From Aquanectria penicillioides (Eukaryota > Ascomycota > Sordariomycetes > Hypocreales > Nectriaceae), in contig PYIU01000004.1 in assembly GCA_003415625.1 (NCBI GenBank), positions 1,984,001 through 2,048,000 of the forward strand: a DNA stretch of 64,000 nucleotides. Reading direction: 5' to 3'. Positions 11,286 to 24,116 of the stretch are shown here, one piece after another. The notes under the pieces were generated by a model. The model did not search any database. It was not told the origin of the DNA and saw only the letters and a program-made list of their open reading frames with translations. The position numbers and the translations under genes are program-made. The stretch's first letter is position 1; each line of letters begins with the position of its first letter.

Positions 11286-14200
11286 GTGTGAATCAGATCG
11301 GGCGTTTGAGGCTGTCAACGACCCAGACACACAAGACTCAAGAGGGAAACCGAGCCACAGTCCCCAGGGGCGGGGGGCTGACGGCTTCGGGCTTTGGGGC
11401 GTCGACTTTATTCCCGGGGACTGCGTGCTATTGCCGATGGAGCACGGCAAGCTAGCGCCAAGAGGGAGATCGTTTTGGGGAATTGGAGTGGGAGGTGAGA
11501 GGAACCAAGATGGTGGTGTTGGTGTTGGTGAATGGTGTCACTGTCTGTCTGTCATGGACAAGGGGCAATCACGCACCCATGGCATCGCATTGCATCCCAA
11601 ACAGGAGAATGCACATGAATCACGGGGCGGCTCGCTCGCACCTTCACAGAGACAAATCTGCTCCCTGGCCCCGGGCATGATTGCAAATTCCCTCCATCAC
11701 GTATAGAACGATGCTCACGCTCTTGTCACTTGCCCAGACATTGAGCGCCGGCACTTCGGCACCCTTCTAAGACGCGAAACTTTATTCATTGAGATAAGCC
11801 TCGCCGGGGCCGGTGCAGAATAATAATCGCTTAAATTCTAGGTTGTTGCCATTTCACGGACGTATGACGTCGCCAGCCCGGGGACATGGAGGACAGAGGA
11901 TTTACCTCTGTCGATTAAGCTCCCACCATGTAGCACATGCGGGCTGATGAGTTTGTTTTGCCTCCCCCCAGACACACACACCCCACCCCCCTTGGATCAG
12001 TAACGAGAGCTGCTCCGTAGAGAAGGAGAGTAAAAAAAAAAAAATTCAACTCGGCGAGGTGTCGCCGAGACTCCTGCAAGTGCCGAAGAGATGTGCCTGG
12101 CTTCACCGGTCAATCAGAATCTTCTTTCTTCGATGGGGCCGCGCCCTTGATAGATAGCCAAGGGTTCGGAACTTGGTTGCTGGGGCTCGGAGGCAGGTCC
12201 CATTGCTTGAAGCGAACAGGGCCTAGCGGTACCCACGACGCAATATTGAAGTGGGCTCTTTTTTTTTCACCTTTACTCATAACAAAGAAGACTTAGCTGT
12301 GTGTCAAATGCCGCTGGAAAACTAGAGAGAAAAAAAAACGGGGGGAAACGAGAGTATTTCGAAGAAAAAAGTCAATAAACGAAAAAGGGGGGAGGCTCCA
12401 GTGACATATGAACACAGTTTACCATGACGCTTCAAACTAGGCAAATACTACACAAGGTCATGTTTCCTCATTAATTACGCCCTCGGACATAGGTGCAAGG
12501 CAGTGCACTTTGGCTGTCGTCAAATAGAATTTCCCGTTGGAGTTGAAAGATGAGATGGGATGGAATTGGGAAAATGCCGACCCGCGGAGTCCGATCGGGG
12601 TCGGCCCTAACAGAAGTCCGGACAGGCTTCAATATTCCCCTTGGGCCGTTTTTTAGGGTGCGCCAATGCCATGAGCCACGAGCGATGATGCGTCATCACC
12701 CCAGGTAGAAAAGGAGACGCCAGAGCAAGCCAAGGAGCCAAGAGGCGCAAGACGCACGGCAAAATGCCTCCGACTAAGCCTCTATATCCGCTCTACTGCG
12801 GGTGTAAAGTCATCATCATCGTCGTCGCCGTTTGCTTCTGCTTCATTAGGGTGTAAACAGGCTTCCCCACCCCCAGGTAGTTTAGTTACAGTTACAGCCC
12901 ACGGCGCCCTTGACGGGTGGATGGATCAACTCCCCCCCTTCTTCATGGTAGTAGGGCTGTACGGCGTGCGTACGTATGTGCAGGCAGGCGGTGGCCATGG
13001 GCGCCCATGGGCCACGGCCAGCTTTGAAAGCGACGACACCGCCGGCTAGGGTTTCAAGACCATCATCATTGTAATCAACATCTAGAGTTGCAGTACGGAC
13101 TGCGTTAGCGCTCCGCGCGCGGGCATCAATGTGGATATGGACGTGGGTTGCGGATGCGGACGTACAGAACAGTGGGACCAGGGCGCCGAGATTGAGAGCC
13201 CATGACCTCGATGATTACCAACCTGCTGGTTCAAATCGCCGTCCTCCACGGTCGAGCGGTGCAGATTCATGAGTGTGTGTATCTTCCGGGTGCCGCTTAC
13301 TCACCTCCTCCCCGATGAGGGGCATCAAATCCCCAAACCTTCAGGCGAGCACAGACCCGTTGATCTTCCAAATCATGGCAGGTCTTGCTTTTGCTTTGAC
13401 GAGGCGGTCCAAGGGGCCCCATGCTCGACAGCCTTGACAACTAGAGGGCTATGCCGAGTTTATCTGTGCAGCTTCCAAGGACGAACGACGGGAACGGTCC
13501 AGAACGGCAACGCGAGAGATGCGAGGAGTCGCCACGCACCTTCACCGTAGCCCGTACTCCGTATCCAGTACTGCATAGAGTAAAACGTCCTGGCCTGCCC
13601 TTCCTGACTTGGGCCGGTATCAGAGACAAAATCCGGTGCCCCCCTCGGCGCCGGTAGCCACGCCCCTCCCACGTTCACTCCATCGAGCGATACCCGGCCG
13701 GACTTTGGAGAAGAGACTACAGGGACAAGGGACCAGGGAGCTTGAAGAGCATCTTGAAAGGTTCCGCGGGATTGGTCCGCAGCCCGCGGCCGACGGCGCG
13801 CGCCCACCAACTCGTCACTTTCACCTCGTCCATCAACTTACAAGGGTTGCAAGGGCCGCAAAGGTGTCCCATCATATCAAACCATGCAATCATGCTCACT
13901 GGGGCTGGTGTTTTTTTTTTGGGGGGGGGTTTTGTTTTTTTTAGGGAGTGGGCCTGGTCACTGCGTGCCTCGCTGTAGAGGCCGGAATTCGAGTTTGGCG
14001 TATTCCCAATCCATCCTCGTCCCCTGTAACGTTATACAAGGTTGTACGGTCGGACCCGGAGAGCCTCCAAACTCCAAGCCTCCGCCATCAACCTCCTGGA
14101 ATCTTTTGACGACCACCAACCACAACCATGTTCGGCGCCGTCCTATGAGAACTAGTTCCAGACAAACTCAGGAGCCCCCCTCCCCTTCCTACCCCCCCTT

Positions 14201-14550
14201 CTGAACAATGCCGCCTCATCCCGGCCTTGCGCCTTGCGTCTTGCGGGCGAATATGCACAATTCATCATCGTGCCAACCCCCTTGTCAAACGTCGACATCA
14301 TCGTCCTCGCCCACGGAGGGTCGGCATCGCGGCATGCCGGGGCCGTGGTGCACACGACTTCCCTGCATATTGCCAAGAGGCCATGTGCGCGTTATGCTGG
14401 AAAAGACGGCGTTTGGCGTTTCTAGAAACCAGCCATTGCAGACTCGTGCAAGGCAGGGCATCCCCACGCGGAGGCTTCAGTGTGCCCGCTACCCGTGCCT
14501 GTGTCCGTAGATGGGCTCCTGACGAAGGTGTGAGTTGCGTGTAGTGTGTA
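11286..14550. other. Intergenic region
   Basis: No supported gene. The frame at 11062-11706 is open but low in information. Homopolymers include A runs near 12032-12043 and a T/G/T block at 13911-13941. Overlapping short frames near 13450-13950 and 14150-14550 shadow each other on both strands, as expected of GC-rich non-coding DNA. Confidence 0.4.
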
Positions 14551-16392
14551 GTGTTTTTTTTTGTTTTGTCCGGGTTCCTGTGCATCCCCCCATCCCCATC
14601 ACCATCCCCATTCTGCCCCCCTCCCCATGCGCACCCGCATCTACATCACATCCACGTCCATCCATCGCCATCCATGACGAGACATTTGCGTGAGGGTCAG
14701 AAACTTATATCAAGCTCAGTCGCCCGCGTTCATGTAGACAGCATCACCTGGCTCACCCACTTTACCCCACCTCGAACAAAAGCGGCATTGGCGTTTACGC
14801 TCTGCTTGAAAGGCTTATTCCTATTTGCAACGGCAAGACTTACAACATCAGTTGTAATCATTCCATTTCAAGCAGCAATACTACCACAATCATCCATCAT
14901 AATCTTATTCCCCCTCATTTCTCACTGCTGTACCTTCTTACCCCTCCCCATTCAGCAACCTCCGACGAAAGCAGTCAGCTTGCTTGTCCTTAGGTTGGCC
15001 TATAACGGCGGTTTTGTAATCAAGCCGGCATCCAGAGCAAACGCAATACAACACGACGCACGCAAGTCGAGTCGCACAAGCTTGGGTTCCTTTGGCCCCC
15101 AGTACCTCCTCCTCGACTGTCATCAAACCAGCACAAGGCGCTTTTGCTCGTGTGCTCCACTCACTTCTTGGCCATCACAGGCTCACGGCTGCAAAAGGAC
15201 GCACAACGCTCGTCTAATTGGGCTTATATCGCTTTCGGTCTCGCTCAACAGTCCCCCTCCCTCCTGTCGACCCCCAGCCCCTTCAGCACGCACAGCGCTG
15301 TCGTGTCGGAACTGCACTGCGCTGCGCTGCGGATCAGTGACCAGCGATCAGCACACGCCCTTGGATTTGCTATTCCGTAGTGCTTCCCCAATCCAGTACA
15401 GCCCGGCACAGCACAACAGCGCAGCGCAGCAGGCTTCGACAGGCTTGCACAAGTGCTTCGGTCAGCACCAGCAATAACACAGCACGCACCAAGCTTCTCT
15501 CTCCCGTCAGCCCATCCACACAGAGCTGCCCACCCCCTAGCACAACCGCACACGCATCCACTAAGACGCCCTGAAAGCAGAGAAGGAAAGAACACAAAAG
15601 GCCTCTCTGTCCCAGCACTGGTACTCACTACTGTACGTACTGCAGCACCTAGACGCCAGTACGTATTCCCGTAAGTCCGCACCGCCGCGCGGACTTTTGA
15701 ACGCTCTGCTTCGTTGTGCTGGGGTCGTCGACCCAAAAAAGCTCGCTGCGACGCCGCGGGGCGACCCACACACCATCAAATCCATCCTCCTCCTGCCATC
15801 GCTGGGCCCTTGGCCCTTGGCCCTTGTCACTCACTCCCTCGTTGTCGCTCTCGCTTTCTCGGACATAAAGACCTCGCCGACCGCTAATGCCACGCCCCTT
15901 ACACCCGCGCCCGGCGGAATCTTGAACAAACCCTCCGAGGCCACTGTCCGAGTGTACACTCCGAGCCCGTCCGTCTCACCTAATCCACCCCAGGCCCGTT
16001 GCACGTTGCTCGCACTTGGCTCGCACTGCACTACCTACAGAAGGCTCCTTGCAGCGCACTCCCCCGGCCTTGTCTCGTGCACTCCTCCACCAAGCTCAAT
16101 CCCACTCCCACTCCCCCATCCCATCCCACTCCCATTCTTCACTTCACTCCCCCAGCCTAATCCCAAGAAGCTGCGCGTTATATCATCCTTGAGTCTGGCC
16201 CATTATTAAGCTCCCCGGTTCTTTTTTCTCCTCTACCTACTTACACACACGGGACTCTTCCTTCATTCTTATTATACTTCAACCTTTCCCAGCTTTCTAG
16301 TTCCTCCTTACCTTGCTCTCACTTACACACATCTTATCCCTCCACCTTGTCTTGGTTGCATACCTCCCTCCTCCCAGTGATACAACACTACA
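14551..16392 (+). promoter_or_regulatory. Long pyrimidine-rich leader/promoter of the C6 factor gene
   Basis: About 1.8 kb of C- and T-rich plus-strand DNA runs directly up to the start codon at 16393. It has many short upstream ATG frames, including a 308-codon Ser/Pro-rich frame at 14551-15477. Long, CT-rich leaders are common upstream of fungal regulators. I infer promoter plus long 5' UTR rather than protein. Confidence 0.45.
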
Positions 16393-17609
16393 ATGGGTTC
16401 ACAAGGATTGCCATCTCCTCCTGCGGAGGACCACAAGTCGACTCTCTCTCGAAAGAGCACCACCTCAAGTTCCAAGTCGGTTAAGCCCGTCCACCGAACA
16501 TCGAAACGTGCCAGCTCCAGCGCGGCCACCATTCACCACCATGACCACGTTACCCACAGCGCCGGCATGGATGGTCGACATAAGAGGGTCTGGAAGGCCT
16601 GCGAGAGATGTCGTATGAAGAAGACCAAGGTTTGTGTTACACCTAATTCCCCCCCACTCTCCGTCTCCCTCTGTACCACATCGGGATTCCACTAACACGA
16701 AAACCTCAAGTGTGACGGCGAATTTCCCTGTAAGCGATGCAAAGATGATGGTCTTGTTTGCACCGCCGGCGTCCGCAAGAAGATGGAGTACAAGCAGCTC
16801 CCTCGAGGGTACGTGCCTTGTAAGACGCAAACCGGGTTCCGTAATTTTACTTACACCAAAGCCAGATACGCTGAGGTCCTCGAGAACACCCAGCTCGCCC
16901 TCATCGCCACCGTTCACAAGCTCTACTCCATGGTCCGCAATGGCCAGCAATGGGAGCTTGGCGAGCCTGAATTGAACGACCGCGGTCAGCCTGTGATCCA
17001 CAACATTGCCCAGAAGCTGGGCTGCATCCGACCCAACAGCGACATCGACCTCCCCGTCCACTCAGTATTCCCCGAAGACGAAGCCGACATGGCAGAGCTG
17101 GCCCGCCAGCTTGAGGATCAGCAAAAGGAGCAGGAGCCTCAGCAGAAGGAGGTCAAGGACACTGACTCGTCTGTGTACAACCGAACAGAACGTGCCTCAT
17201 CGTCGGAAATCGACCACTCCGACTTCGAGCAGGACTATCGCAAGGCCGCCTTTGGAAACAGCAACGCCATGACCCTCTCCCCTCAAAGTTTCACCGGTAG
17301 CCACGATTTCGATTTCGCCGCCCCTCCTCCCGAGATGGACGCCGCAGCATTGTTCCCCGCCCAATCGCCCTCGATGGCCAACTTCCCCTCCTGGACCATG
17401 AACAAGCCTCAACCCAACGACCTCACCATGCAGTTCCTCCAGCAGGCCAGTGTAATGCAAAACATGGACATGCTAAATCAAGGCCTGGTCGAGTCGGAGT
17501 TTGGCACCATCAAGCCCCACGTCCTCTCGTGCCCTAACCCGAGGTGATGATGGGCATGGGCGACCCCATGATCTATTCTGGCTACGATGGCGAACCAATG
17601 CGACTATGA
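16393..17609 (+). CDS. Zn2Cys6 transcription factor, frame lost near the C-terminus
   Basis: Nuclear DNA-binding regulator. Exons are 16393-16629, 16711-16808 and 16866 onward (introns 16630-16710 and 16809-16865). A basic Ser-rich N-terminus leads into a complete zinc cluster near residues 70-97: CERCRMKKTK followed by CDGEFPCKRCKDDGLVC, interrupted by the first intron exactly before the third Cys. The second intron restores LPRGYAEVLE. A conserved helical block follows (TQLALIATVHKLYSMVRNGQ, PVIHNIAQKLGCIRPNSDID), then an acidic Gln/Glu-rich segment and a Ser/Pro-rich tail. As written, translation stops at 17547 (338 aa). One extra base in the CCC at 17538-17540 would continue the frame through EVMMGMGDPMIYSGYDGEPM to a stop at 17607-17609 (359 aa). 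No typical fungal_trans middle domain is seen. Target genes are unknown. Confidence 0.88.
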
Positions 17610-20600
17610 ACACGAAAGAAAATCAAACAAAACAGGAACAAAAAAAATGACCTGCGAACGACCTGTACAACAAACAGTATAGACTTTAACGGCCATCTGC
17701 TTCACGTCAAAAACTAGTCACGCGGCACGGAGTTTTATTTTTCGTCTTCACTTCAACATTATTTGTCTTGGGTTTATTTTTCTTGTCGATTAATTTGGCC
17801 CTGGAATCACTGGTGTTTTGAGAACCTCGAGGGATGCCGAGTGGGGCTCGGCACGGCGTTGGCTTTTGGGTGGGATTGGGGCACCTCTTGTACTGTACAG
17901 CTCCCGCCTGCCTCTCTTCCCCCCTTCCAGTGTTGTGGGAGAGAGCAACCAATGGCGATGGGGGATGGGATGGCAGGGATATTTGGAAATGGTTGGTAAA
18001 TATGGCATATGGCATCAGCACGAAGCCCATCGTGCGCCGGGGCTCGATGCTGTTTTGCTGACACGGATGGATGGGCGTGGATTGGATGGGGGACATCTCT
18101 TTTCTTTTCTTTTTCTGTTTGATAGACCGGCGCGCAGATACCTCTTAATCCAACTCCCCAGATCCCAAATCCCCCAAAACATGGGCTATCTTGCAAATTA
18201 TCTTGATTGATGATGCATGGTGTTGCGAGTGTGCGCGTCTATCTAGGCTCTATCTTGGCCATGGGTGGGTATTGCCGTAGGGTGCTATCCATTCAACAAA
18301 GTTACTGCATCGCATGCATGGCCTTGTGTCGCATTCGCCGGTTTCCGTTGAGCCGTCCCTCCACATCTGGCCAATCGCACCCTCCAGTGAGGTTAGCCCA
18401 TCAGATCATGCATCTATCACTTGTCCGCACGTCATGGACTGCCCAAGGGAAATCTGTTTTCTCTTCGCCCTACCAAGCGATTTAGTGGGTGGGTGCTACG
18501 ACTGCCGCGCCGCTGTGCAGTAGCTCAGTGTGTGAGTGAGTGTGTGTGCGCTGCCGGGCTGGGCCTGGACTGCTTGGTGGCAGCGGCCGGGGTGGCCCTT
18601 GCTCCACTAATTTTTTTTTCCTGGCTTGTCGCTGTCTCGCCGCCCCCGGCGACGTCAGGTCCGCGGAGGCTGCACGAGAGTCGCAAACTCCGTGGTCCAT
18701 GGACAACGGGCGCTGTTCCGCCGTGGCGTGAGAACGGGCAGTCATAAATCACTATCTAGGTGGTACTCCGGACGGATAGATCTAATCAAGTAGTGAAAAG
18801 AAATCATCCAGCCCACATGCCCACCCAGGTGCGGCGCACGCACACTCGCACGCACAAACACGCACACCCCCCCCCTTTCAAGTTTTCCCCTCTTCGTGGT
18901 ATCTAGTTCAGTTCAGGGCCAACGGCAATTTTACGCCGTGCGAAGGGGACCGCAAACAACTGGGGGTGGAAGAGCGTGTTTGCTGTGGACATGGGGTAAT
19001 GAGCAAAGGATGATGGAGTCATCCGGCCACCAAAACAGTGATGGGCTTAACTGCGTGTTAGTCCGTAAATCCGGGCGGCGGCATCTGCCGTGACGGACAT
19101 TGGAGAAAACCCAAGTCCAGGGCTCCGCAGAACGCACGCACCGGTTCGACACCGTGAGTGGTAGCCAACATCACTAAGAGTCATACATTGTCATCCATCC
19201 ATCATCAAACGGCCTCCTCTCGTGCTTTATTAGCGCCATTGTTTTGTCACCCGCGCGCGGACGCTCTCCTGGCTGGTCGCGCGCGGGTGTGGATCGGATT
19301 TTTAAGCTCGGAGCCGGTTTGTCATCCAGCCGGACGAAGAAGCGACAAGATTTCAAACTGCTTACAATAGCAGAAACCAATGGCAGGACGAGACGAGACA
19401 CAGAGTAACCCCCCCCTTCGCACCATAACGCCAGCAACGGCATAACTAGATTAGAATAACGGCATCATCTTCAGGGCCTTTGATGGCTAAGGGAGGGGGG
19501 GGTTCCTAGTGCAGGCCACCAAAACATGGGCCAGCGATTGCAGACGGACGCCGCAACGGGCGAATGGCGGGTGAGATCAGCCCTAAGGATGACGGGGACG
19601 CCTGGCCCTGAGACGACAGCACTAATGTCGAAGTCCGCTCCAGTTTCAGGGCAATAAGACGCCCGAGTACAGTAAAGAAGTCTCAACCATTTACGCGATG
19701 GATGGCTTGCTGTTTGCATGGCCTTGGATTACTGGTCTAATTACCGCCTCGGGTTTTGGCTTTTGAGCCTATAGACATGGTTAAAACCCGAGCACTCGGC
19801 ACTGCCCCTCAGTCCCTCCAGTCGTAACTTGCATCAACGAATGAATCAACGCTTAATACGGGGACGGGGTACGAATAATAACAAACTAGGGAGGAGCAAA
19901 AGAAGGGGGCAGAGAAGGAAAGAAGGAAGAAAATTAATTTTGTTGCTTCCTTGGCGAGACTCGATATGCTCCCCCTCCACCCCCCGCGGATTGCGGAGTG
20001 CGGACTCTTCTGCGGCCTCTTGGGCGGCATTGTTGTGTGAGCATCGACGATGTTGCGGCATTCGGGCTCTTGGAACGCTCCGGGCTGTGGGTCACGCTGC
20101 TGGTGGAGGCTGCCGGAGTTAGGGGAGTGCAGATAGCAATTTCCTAATCAGGAAAATGGTTTCGAGTGAGCTTACAGCAAGCAGGAAAGGCTTCGCGCTT
20201 CTGCGACATGGAATCCCGACAAGGCGGTACAGATCACACAGCAAAAGAAGAAGGAATTTTGCAAGATCCTTGATGGCCACAGGGCGGAGTTGCGAACGAT
20301 CTCCCGGCGGGACGGCTAATTAGCCCTCTCGAGGATCACGGAGAAGGCTACGGTACCGTATCGCGTACGTGGTCGCTGTCCTCAGCCTCCTTTGCCAAGT
20401 CGATCAATTTCATACTGGCACCAGCACCGCCGGTCTCGTGCTATCCCATGATTGACACCATCCCTAGTTCCCTACATGCTTCCCTACGCGGGCAGAGGCC
20501 AGGGCCCATCCATCATCCCCCATCGCATCGCATCGCATCGCCCATCCTCTCGGATTCGCATTTCTCGCATTTCTCGCATCCCGCCTCGTTTCGCTTCGCT

Positions 20601-22918
20601 TTAGTCCCCTCACGTAACCTGAACAAGCCCCTCCCAGCCCCAAGACACGCCGCATGCCCCTCCTGCCCCTCGCCAATGATCGCGCCAGCACCGGCAAGCC
20701 AAACAGCCACCTTTCAACATTGCGGTCTGCAACCCACTAGGTACTGCAACTCGATGACTGACCCCAGGTTGGCGCGCGCCCATGGATGAGGGCCTTGTCG
20801 AACCGGGTGGGTCGCCTGCTGTCACGGCACGGGTACAGTTGTGGGGCCGGGGGGTCCACGGCAACGCTTGCACCCCCGGTACCAAAATGAGTCCGAGTTA
20901 TGCTCGCTCCTCAGGGCCCCTTCTGCAGCCCGGCGTTTTAACAGCGCCGAAGCGCCGAGGCGCCGAACCTAGACGGGCAGTAGAGTACCAAAAAAAGACA
21001 AACATAAAAACAACATAATTACCAGAGAGGAAAAGAAAAAGAGTTGAGGAGGTGAATAACGTGAATCATAATGTGGGGGATCCTACAGCCGAGGGCAGGG
21101 GAAGAAAAAAAAAAAGCAAAGCAGTGGCCCATCCTTTGGTTGTTTAGGTTGTGTTGCAGTAGTCATAACTGCAGGATTGTATGAATTCGTTTGCGTTGTG
21201 CAATAACAGCCCAGCATAAGTTGGACTGCTGGAGTCGCACTTTTGGGCGGTGTCTACCCCCCTTGTCAACACCACCCACCACCACTGGGTTTTTTTTTAA
21301 CGGTGGCTGACCGTTCTAGCAACATCGACTTCTGGCCGCCGTCCAATGTTAAACCGATCCTGATCCCAATCCCAATCCCCAATTCCGTTTCTGCATCCCT
21401 TGTCAGATCCCCTAGAGCGAAAGTAGTAATGGCCGGAATACGGTGCACGACATAACCGTACCGCGAAATTGTTGCTCCCTCTGAGCCCTGTGGCTGAGCC
21501 CGACCGTCTACGTAACCAACCGTCTTAGCCTTCAGGAGGATTCTTGGCTCCAAGGGCGGGCGTGAGCCAAGTCTATGTGCGAAACGGGGAAGGAAGAGAC
21601 TACGATGCATCGACAATCATTGGACACTTGGACGGCTTGGATCACCGGTGCCCAGACCGTCTGTGATTGGGCGAAATAGGCTTGGCCAACGCCCTGCAGA
21701 GCTGAAGCACACGTGGGTCACCAATGACGGAATCCGAAATACGAATTCTCGCGTCACTCAACTCTATTCACTTTCCCCTCTCCAGGACAGAGCACCTTTG
21801 ACAAGCCCTTGGCGAGTTCTGGACTAGACTGTGAGCGAGTCCGAGCCAAAGTCTGGGTGGTTTGCAGCCCTCCTTTTTCCCTCCTTCCCCCCCTTAAACT
21901 TCGCCAAGCCTGTGCTTGCACTTTTGTCACCCCTTTGGTTGACAGAAATATCAGATCACTTCATAGACAGACACCAGCCTGGCCAATCCAGGTCACGAGG
22001 TTCCAAAAAAAAAACATGGTACAATGGCACTCTTGGCCGGGGTCTGGTGAACGAAAGTACACATGTACCGGTAGTAGCCCCGCGCGTATTTCACGTTGCT
22101 TCCCCAGTTCCGCGTATTCACAATGTCTCGTTTCCCCTCCTCATCTACCGTCTCATCTCCTCACTTACGCAACTGCCTTGCTGTAAATCCATGATCTGCC
22201 CCCATCTCAGACCCAGACCGTTCGATGATCGTGTCTGGGTGAGGGCCCAGACTCCCCGTTCCCCTGTGAGATTGCCACTTGGCGCTGCCATTAAGCTAGG
22301 AGCAAATGGAAGGGGGCGCAGAGCCTTGTCAACGGGTGCCTGGGCGGGAAGCTTTCTCAATCCCTATCTGCCACGTCCCCTTCAAAACCCGTCGGTTTCG
22401 AGAGTCCGGGGAACATGCCGCCCTGTCGGTGCATCCGGCGTCCGGAAAACTCCCAGCCGTATGCAACGGGGGAACTCATGGGCCCGATCATGGCGATGGC
22501 CATGGCGTCGCTTTTTGTCTCTGCTGCCTGGGCTCATTGCGCGGCCTAGCATGGCCTGGGCGGCGCCAAATTTGCCCTTTGAGCCACCACCAGCCTTGAA
22601 AACGACAGACTGCGTCGCAAAAATCTCCAGACACGTTAGCCAAAAAGGGTCGATACTGCGACATCAGTTGCAGCTGCTATTAATCACACCCCTGGGCCCA
22701 TCCCGCACGTGGCGGTGACAACCAGAGAGCGTGGGATGTCACTGCAGATATGCCATCTCATTCATTCATCGTATTTCGTACAAGTTAACCCGCAACGCCG
22801 TATTCCATTTCCCGGACGTATTCCGTTCCTGGCCATTTAACCCATCCACATCACCAAACACCGACACCGCTGTTGGATGCCTCCGAGGCCATGTCCAAAA
22901 CATAGTGCACCACACCCC
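17610..22918. other. 5.3 kb gene desert
   Basis: No frame here has a recognisable domain or splice pattern. The largest, at 21831-22718 (295 codons), has the composition of translated non-coding DNA. A short CATCG pentamer array lies at 20520-20541, with three spaced copies of TCGCATTTC-like sequence just after it. Much of the right end is probably the 3' flank of Sos7. Confidence 0.45.
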
Positions 22919-23770
22919 TTAGTTCTTGATATCCAATACCTGCTTCAGCACGCCCTCGCTTGCCCTCCACCATCGTGCCCGCTCCTCGAGATCATCCGCT
23001 GCACCGCCCAGCGCCGCCTCCTTTCTTCGCCTGGCCTCTTTCGCGGCCGTCATGCTGTTCTGACGCTTCGTTTCCAGGGGTTGGAGCTCGGCCTGCAGTC
23101 GCTCGGCCTCTTTGCGCTTCCGGGGCGCTTTGGCCTGAAGTGACTCTAATTCCCGAGCGAGTTCTTGTTGCTCCAGCTTCCGCTTGGTGATGAGGTCCAG
23201 GGTTTTGGCGAGAGGGAGGTTGAGGTTGGGGTTTGATCCCGCAGGAGTTGCTTGCGAGTCTTTCAGTTCCGCAATTTGTGCTTCCAGCTCATCGATCTTG
23301 GATGGCAGCTCCTTCAGCTTTGTAGTCTCGAGCTGAATGTTCTCATACCGCCTGCTCAACTCTTGTCCTTTCTTCTCCAACTCAGACACCATGTCTGCCA
23401 CTTCGTTCTTAAGGGCCTTCAGTTCTGACTTGGAGGCTGCGTTCTCCTTTTCCAGCTCCATGTTCTCCGCCATGGTGACGATCAACGGCGGATCGCCCAC
23501 AATAGCTCGAATAAACTTCTCCTTGGTAACCTGCTCAACGTAGGAAAATCGGAGCTTCGCAAAGAGCTCCTTGTAGTGGGTCAAGTCGGCTGATAAGCTG
23601 GCCGGAGTCGTAGCATCAAGAGACGCGTTCGACGCATCTGAAGTTCGCTGGCGAGCATCTTGTGGTGTTGAGTTGGAGATGGGCTCGCTAAGCTTGATGA
23701 TGGAGATTTCGTGTTTTGATTGAAGTTGCTCCAGATTCCGAAGGACCTTGTCTGCTTTGGTGTGATCCAT
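22919..23770 (-). CDS. sos7: Kinetochore protein Sos7 (coiled-coil)
   Basis: Single-exon gene for a 283-aa protein resembling fission yeast Sos7, the partner of the KNL1-family protein Spc7 at the outer kinetochore. The N-terminal part (FAKLRFSYVEQVTKEKFIRA near residues 70-90, then IVGDPPLIV) matches the Sos7 coiled-coil domain as I know it. After it comes an almost uninterrupted heptad-rich coil (about residues 100-245: LEKENAASKSELKALKNEV, ELEKKGQELSRRYENIQLET, LEQQELARELESLQAK). The C-terminus, WWRASEGVLKQVLDIKN, is helical. The length fits the family. It is divergent from the Arg/Ser-rich gene across 346 bp, so the two may be co-regulated. I am confident of the family; the kinetochore role is by homology. 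Confidence 0.85.
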   Translation of the reverse strand: MDHTKADKVLRNLEQLQSKHEISIIKLSEPISNSTPQDARQRTSDASNASLDATTPASLSADLTHYKELFAKLRFSYVEQVTKEKFIRAIVGDPPLIVTMAENMELEKENAASKSELKALKNEVADMVSELEKKGQELSRRYENIQLETTKLKELPSKIDELEAQIAELKDSQATPAGSNPNLNLPLAKTLDLITKRKLEQQELARELESLQAKAPRKRKEAERLQAELQPLETKRQNSMTAAKEARRRKEAALGGAADDLEERARWWRASEGVLKQVLDIKN

Positions 23771-24116
23771 GGCGCGAGGCGTCTGTTCCCAGTTTCTCAG
23801 AAGTTCTTAAAATTTCCCAATTCAATGTCAAGAACCCAGCGACACTTCGTAGCCTTGAGTTTTCGAAGGTTAACATAAATTCTTGTTGATGATGATGCTA
23901 GGCGCGACATTGATGTTTACTTTCGACCCGATATGGCTAGTGCGGACAAATTGCTTATCTAAGGCGGTAGCGAGTGGCAGATGCCGCTAACGCAATGCTC
24001 CGTTCCCGCAGGCAATGATGCAATGAACTTCTTCTCCTTCAACGACTTTGGCTCGACATTGAATATCCTGCACAACGCGGGGGAAATTGCGACTAGAGGT
24101 AGTCCCGGCAATCACC
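23771..24116. promoter_or_regulatory. Divergent promoter between Sos7 and the Arg/Ser-rich gene
   Basis: 346 bp lie between the two start codons and must contain both transcription starts. I see no clear TATA box or known fungal operator. Confidence 0.5.

Noticed and set aside
11062..11706. 214-codon plus-strand open frame
   Set aside because: Overlaps the end of the relic in another frame; the relic frame looks more protein-like.
13218..13250. B-box-like GGTTCAAATC
   Set aside because: No A box or cloverleaf could be built around it.
14551..15477. 308-codon plus-strand open frame
   Set aside because: Ser/Pro/His-rich product of CT-rich DNA with no domain; better explained as leader of the C6 factor gene.
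21831..22718. 295-codon plus-strand open frame
   Set aside because: No recognisable motif, overlapping frames of similar length, composition of non-coding GC-rich DNA.
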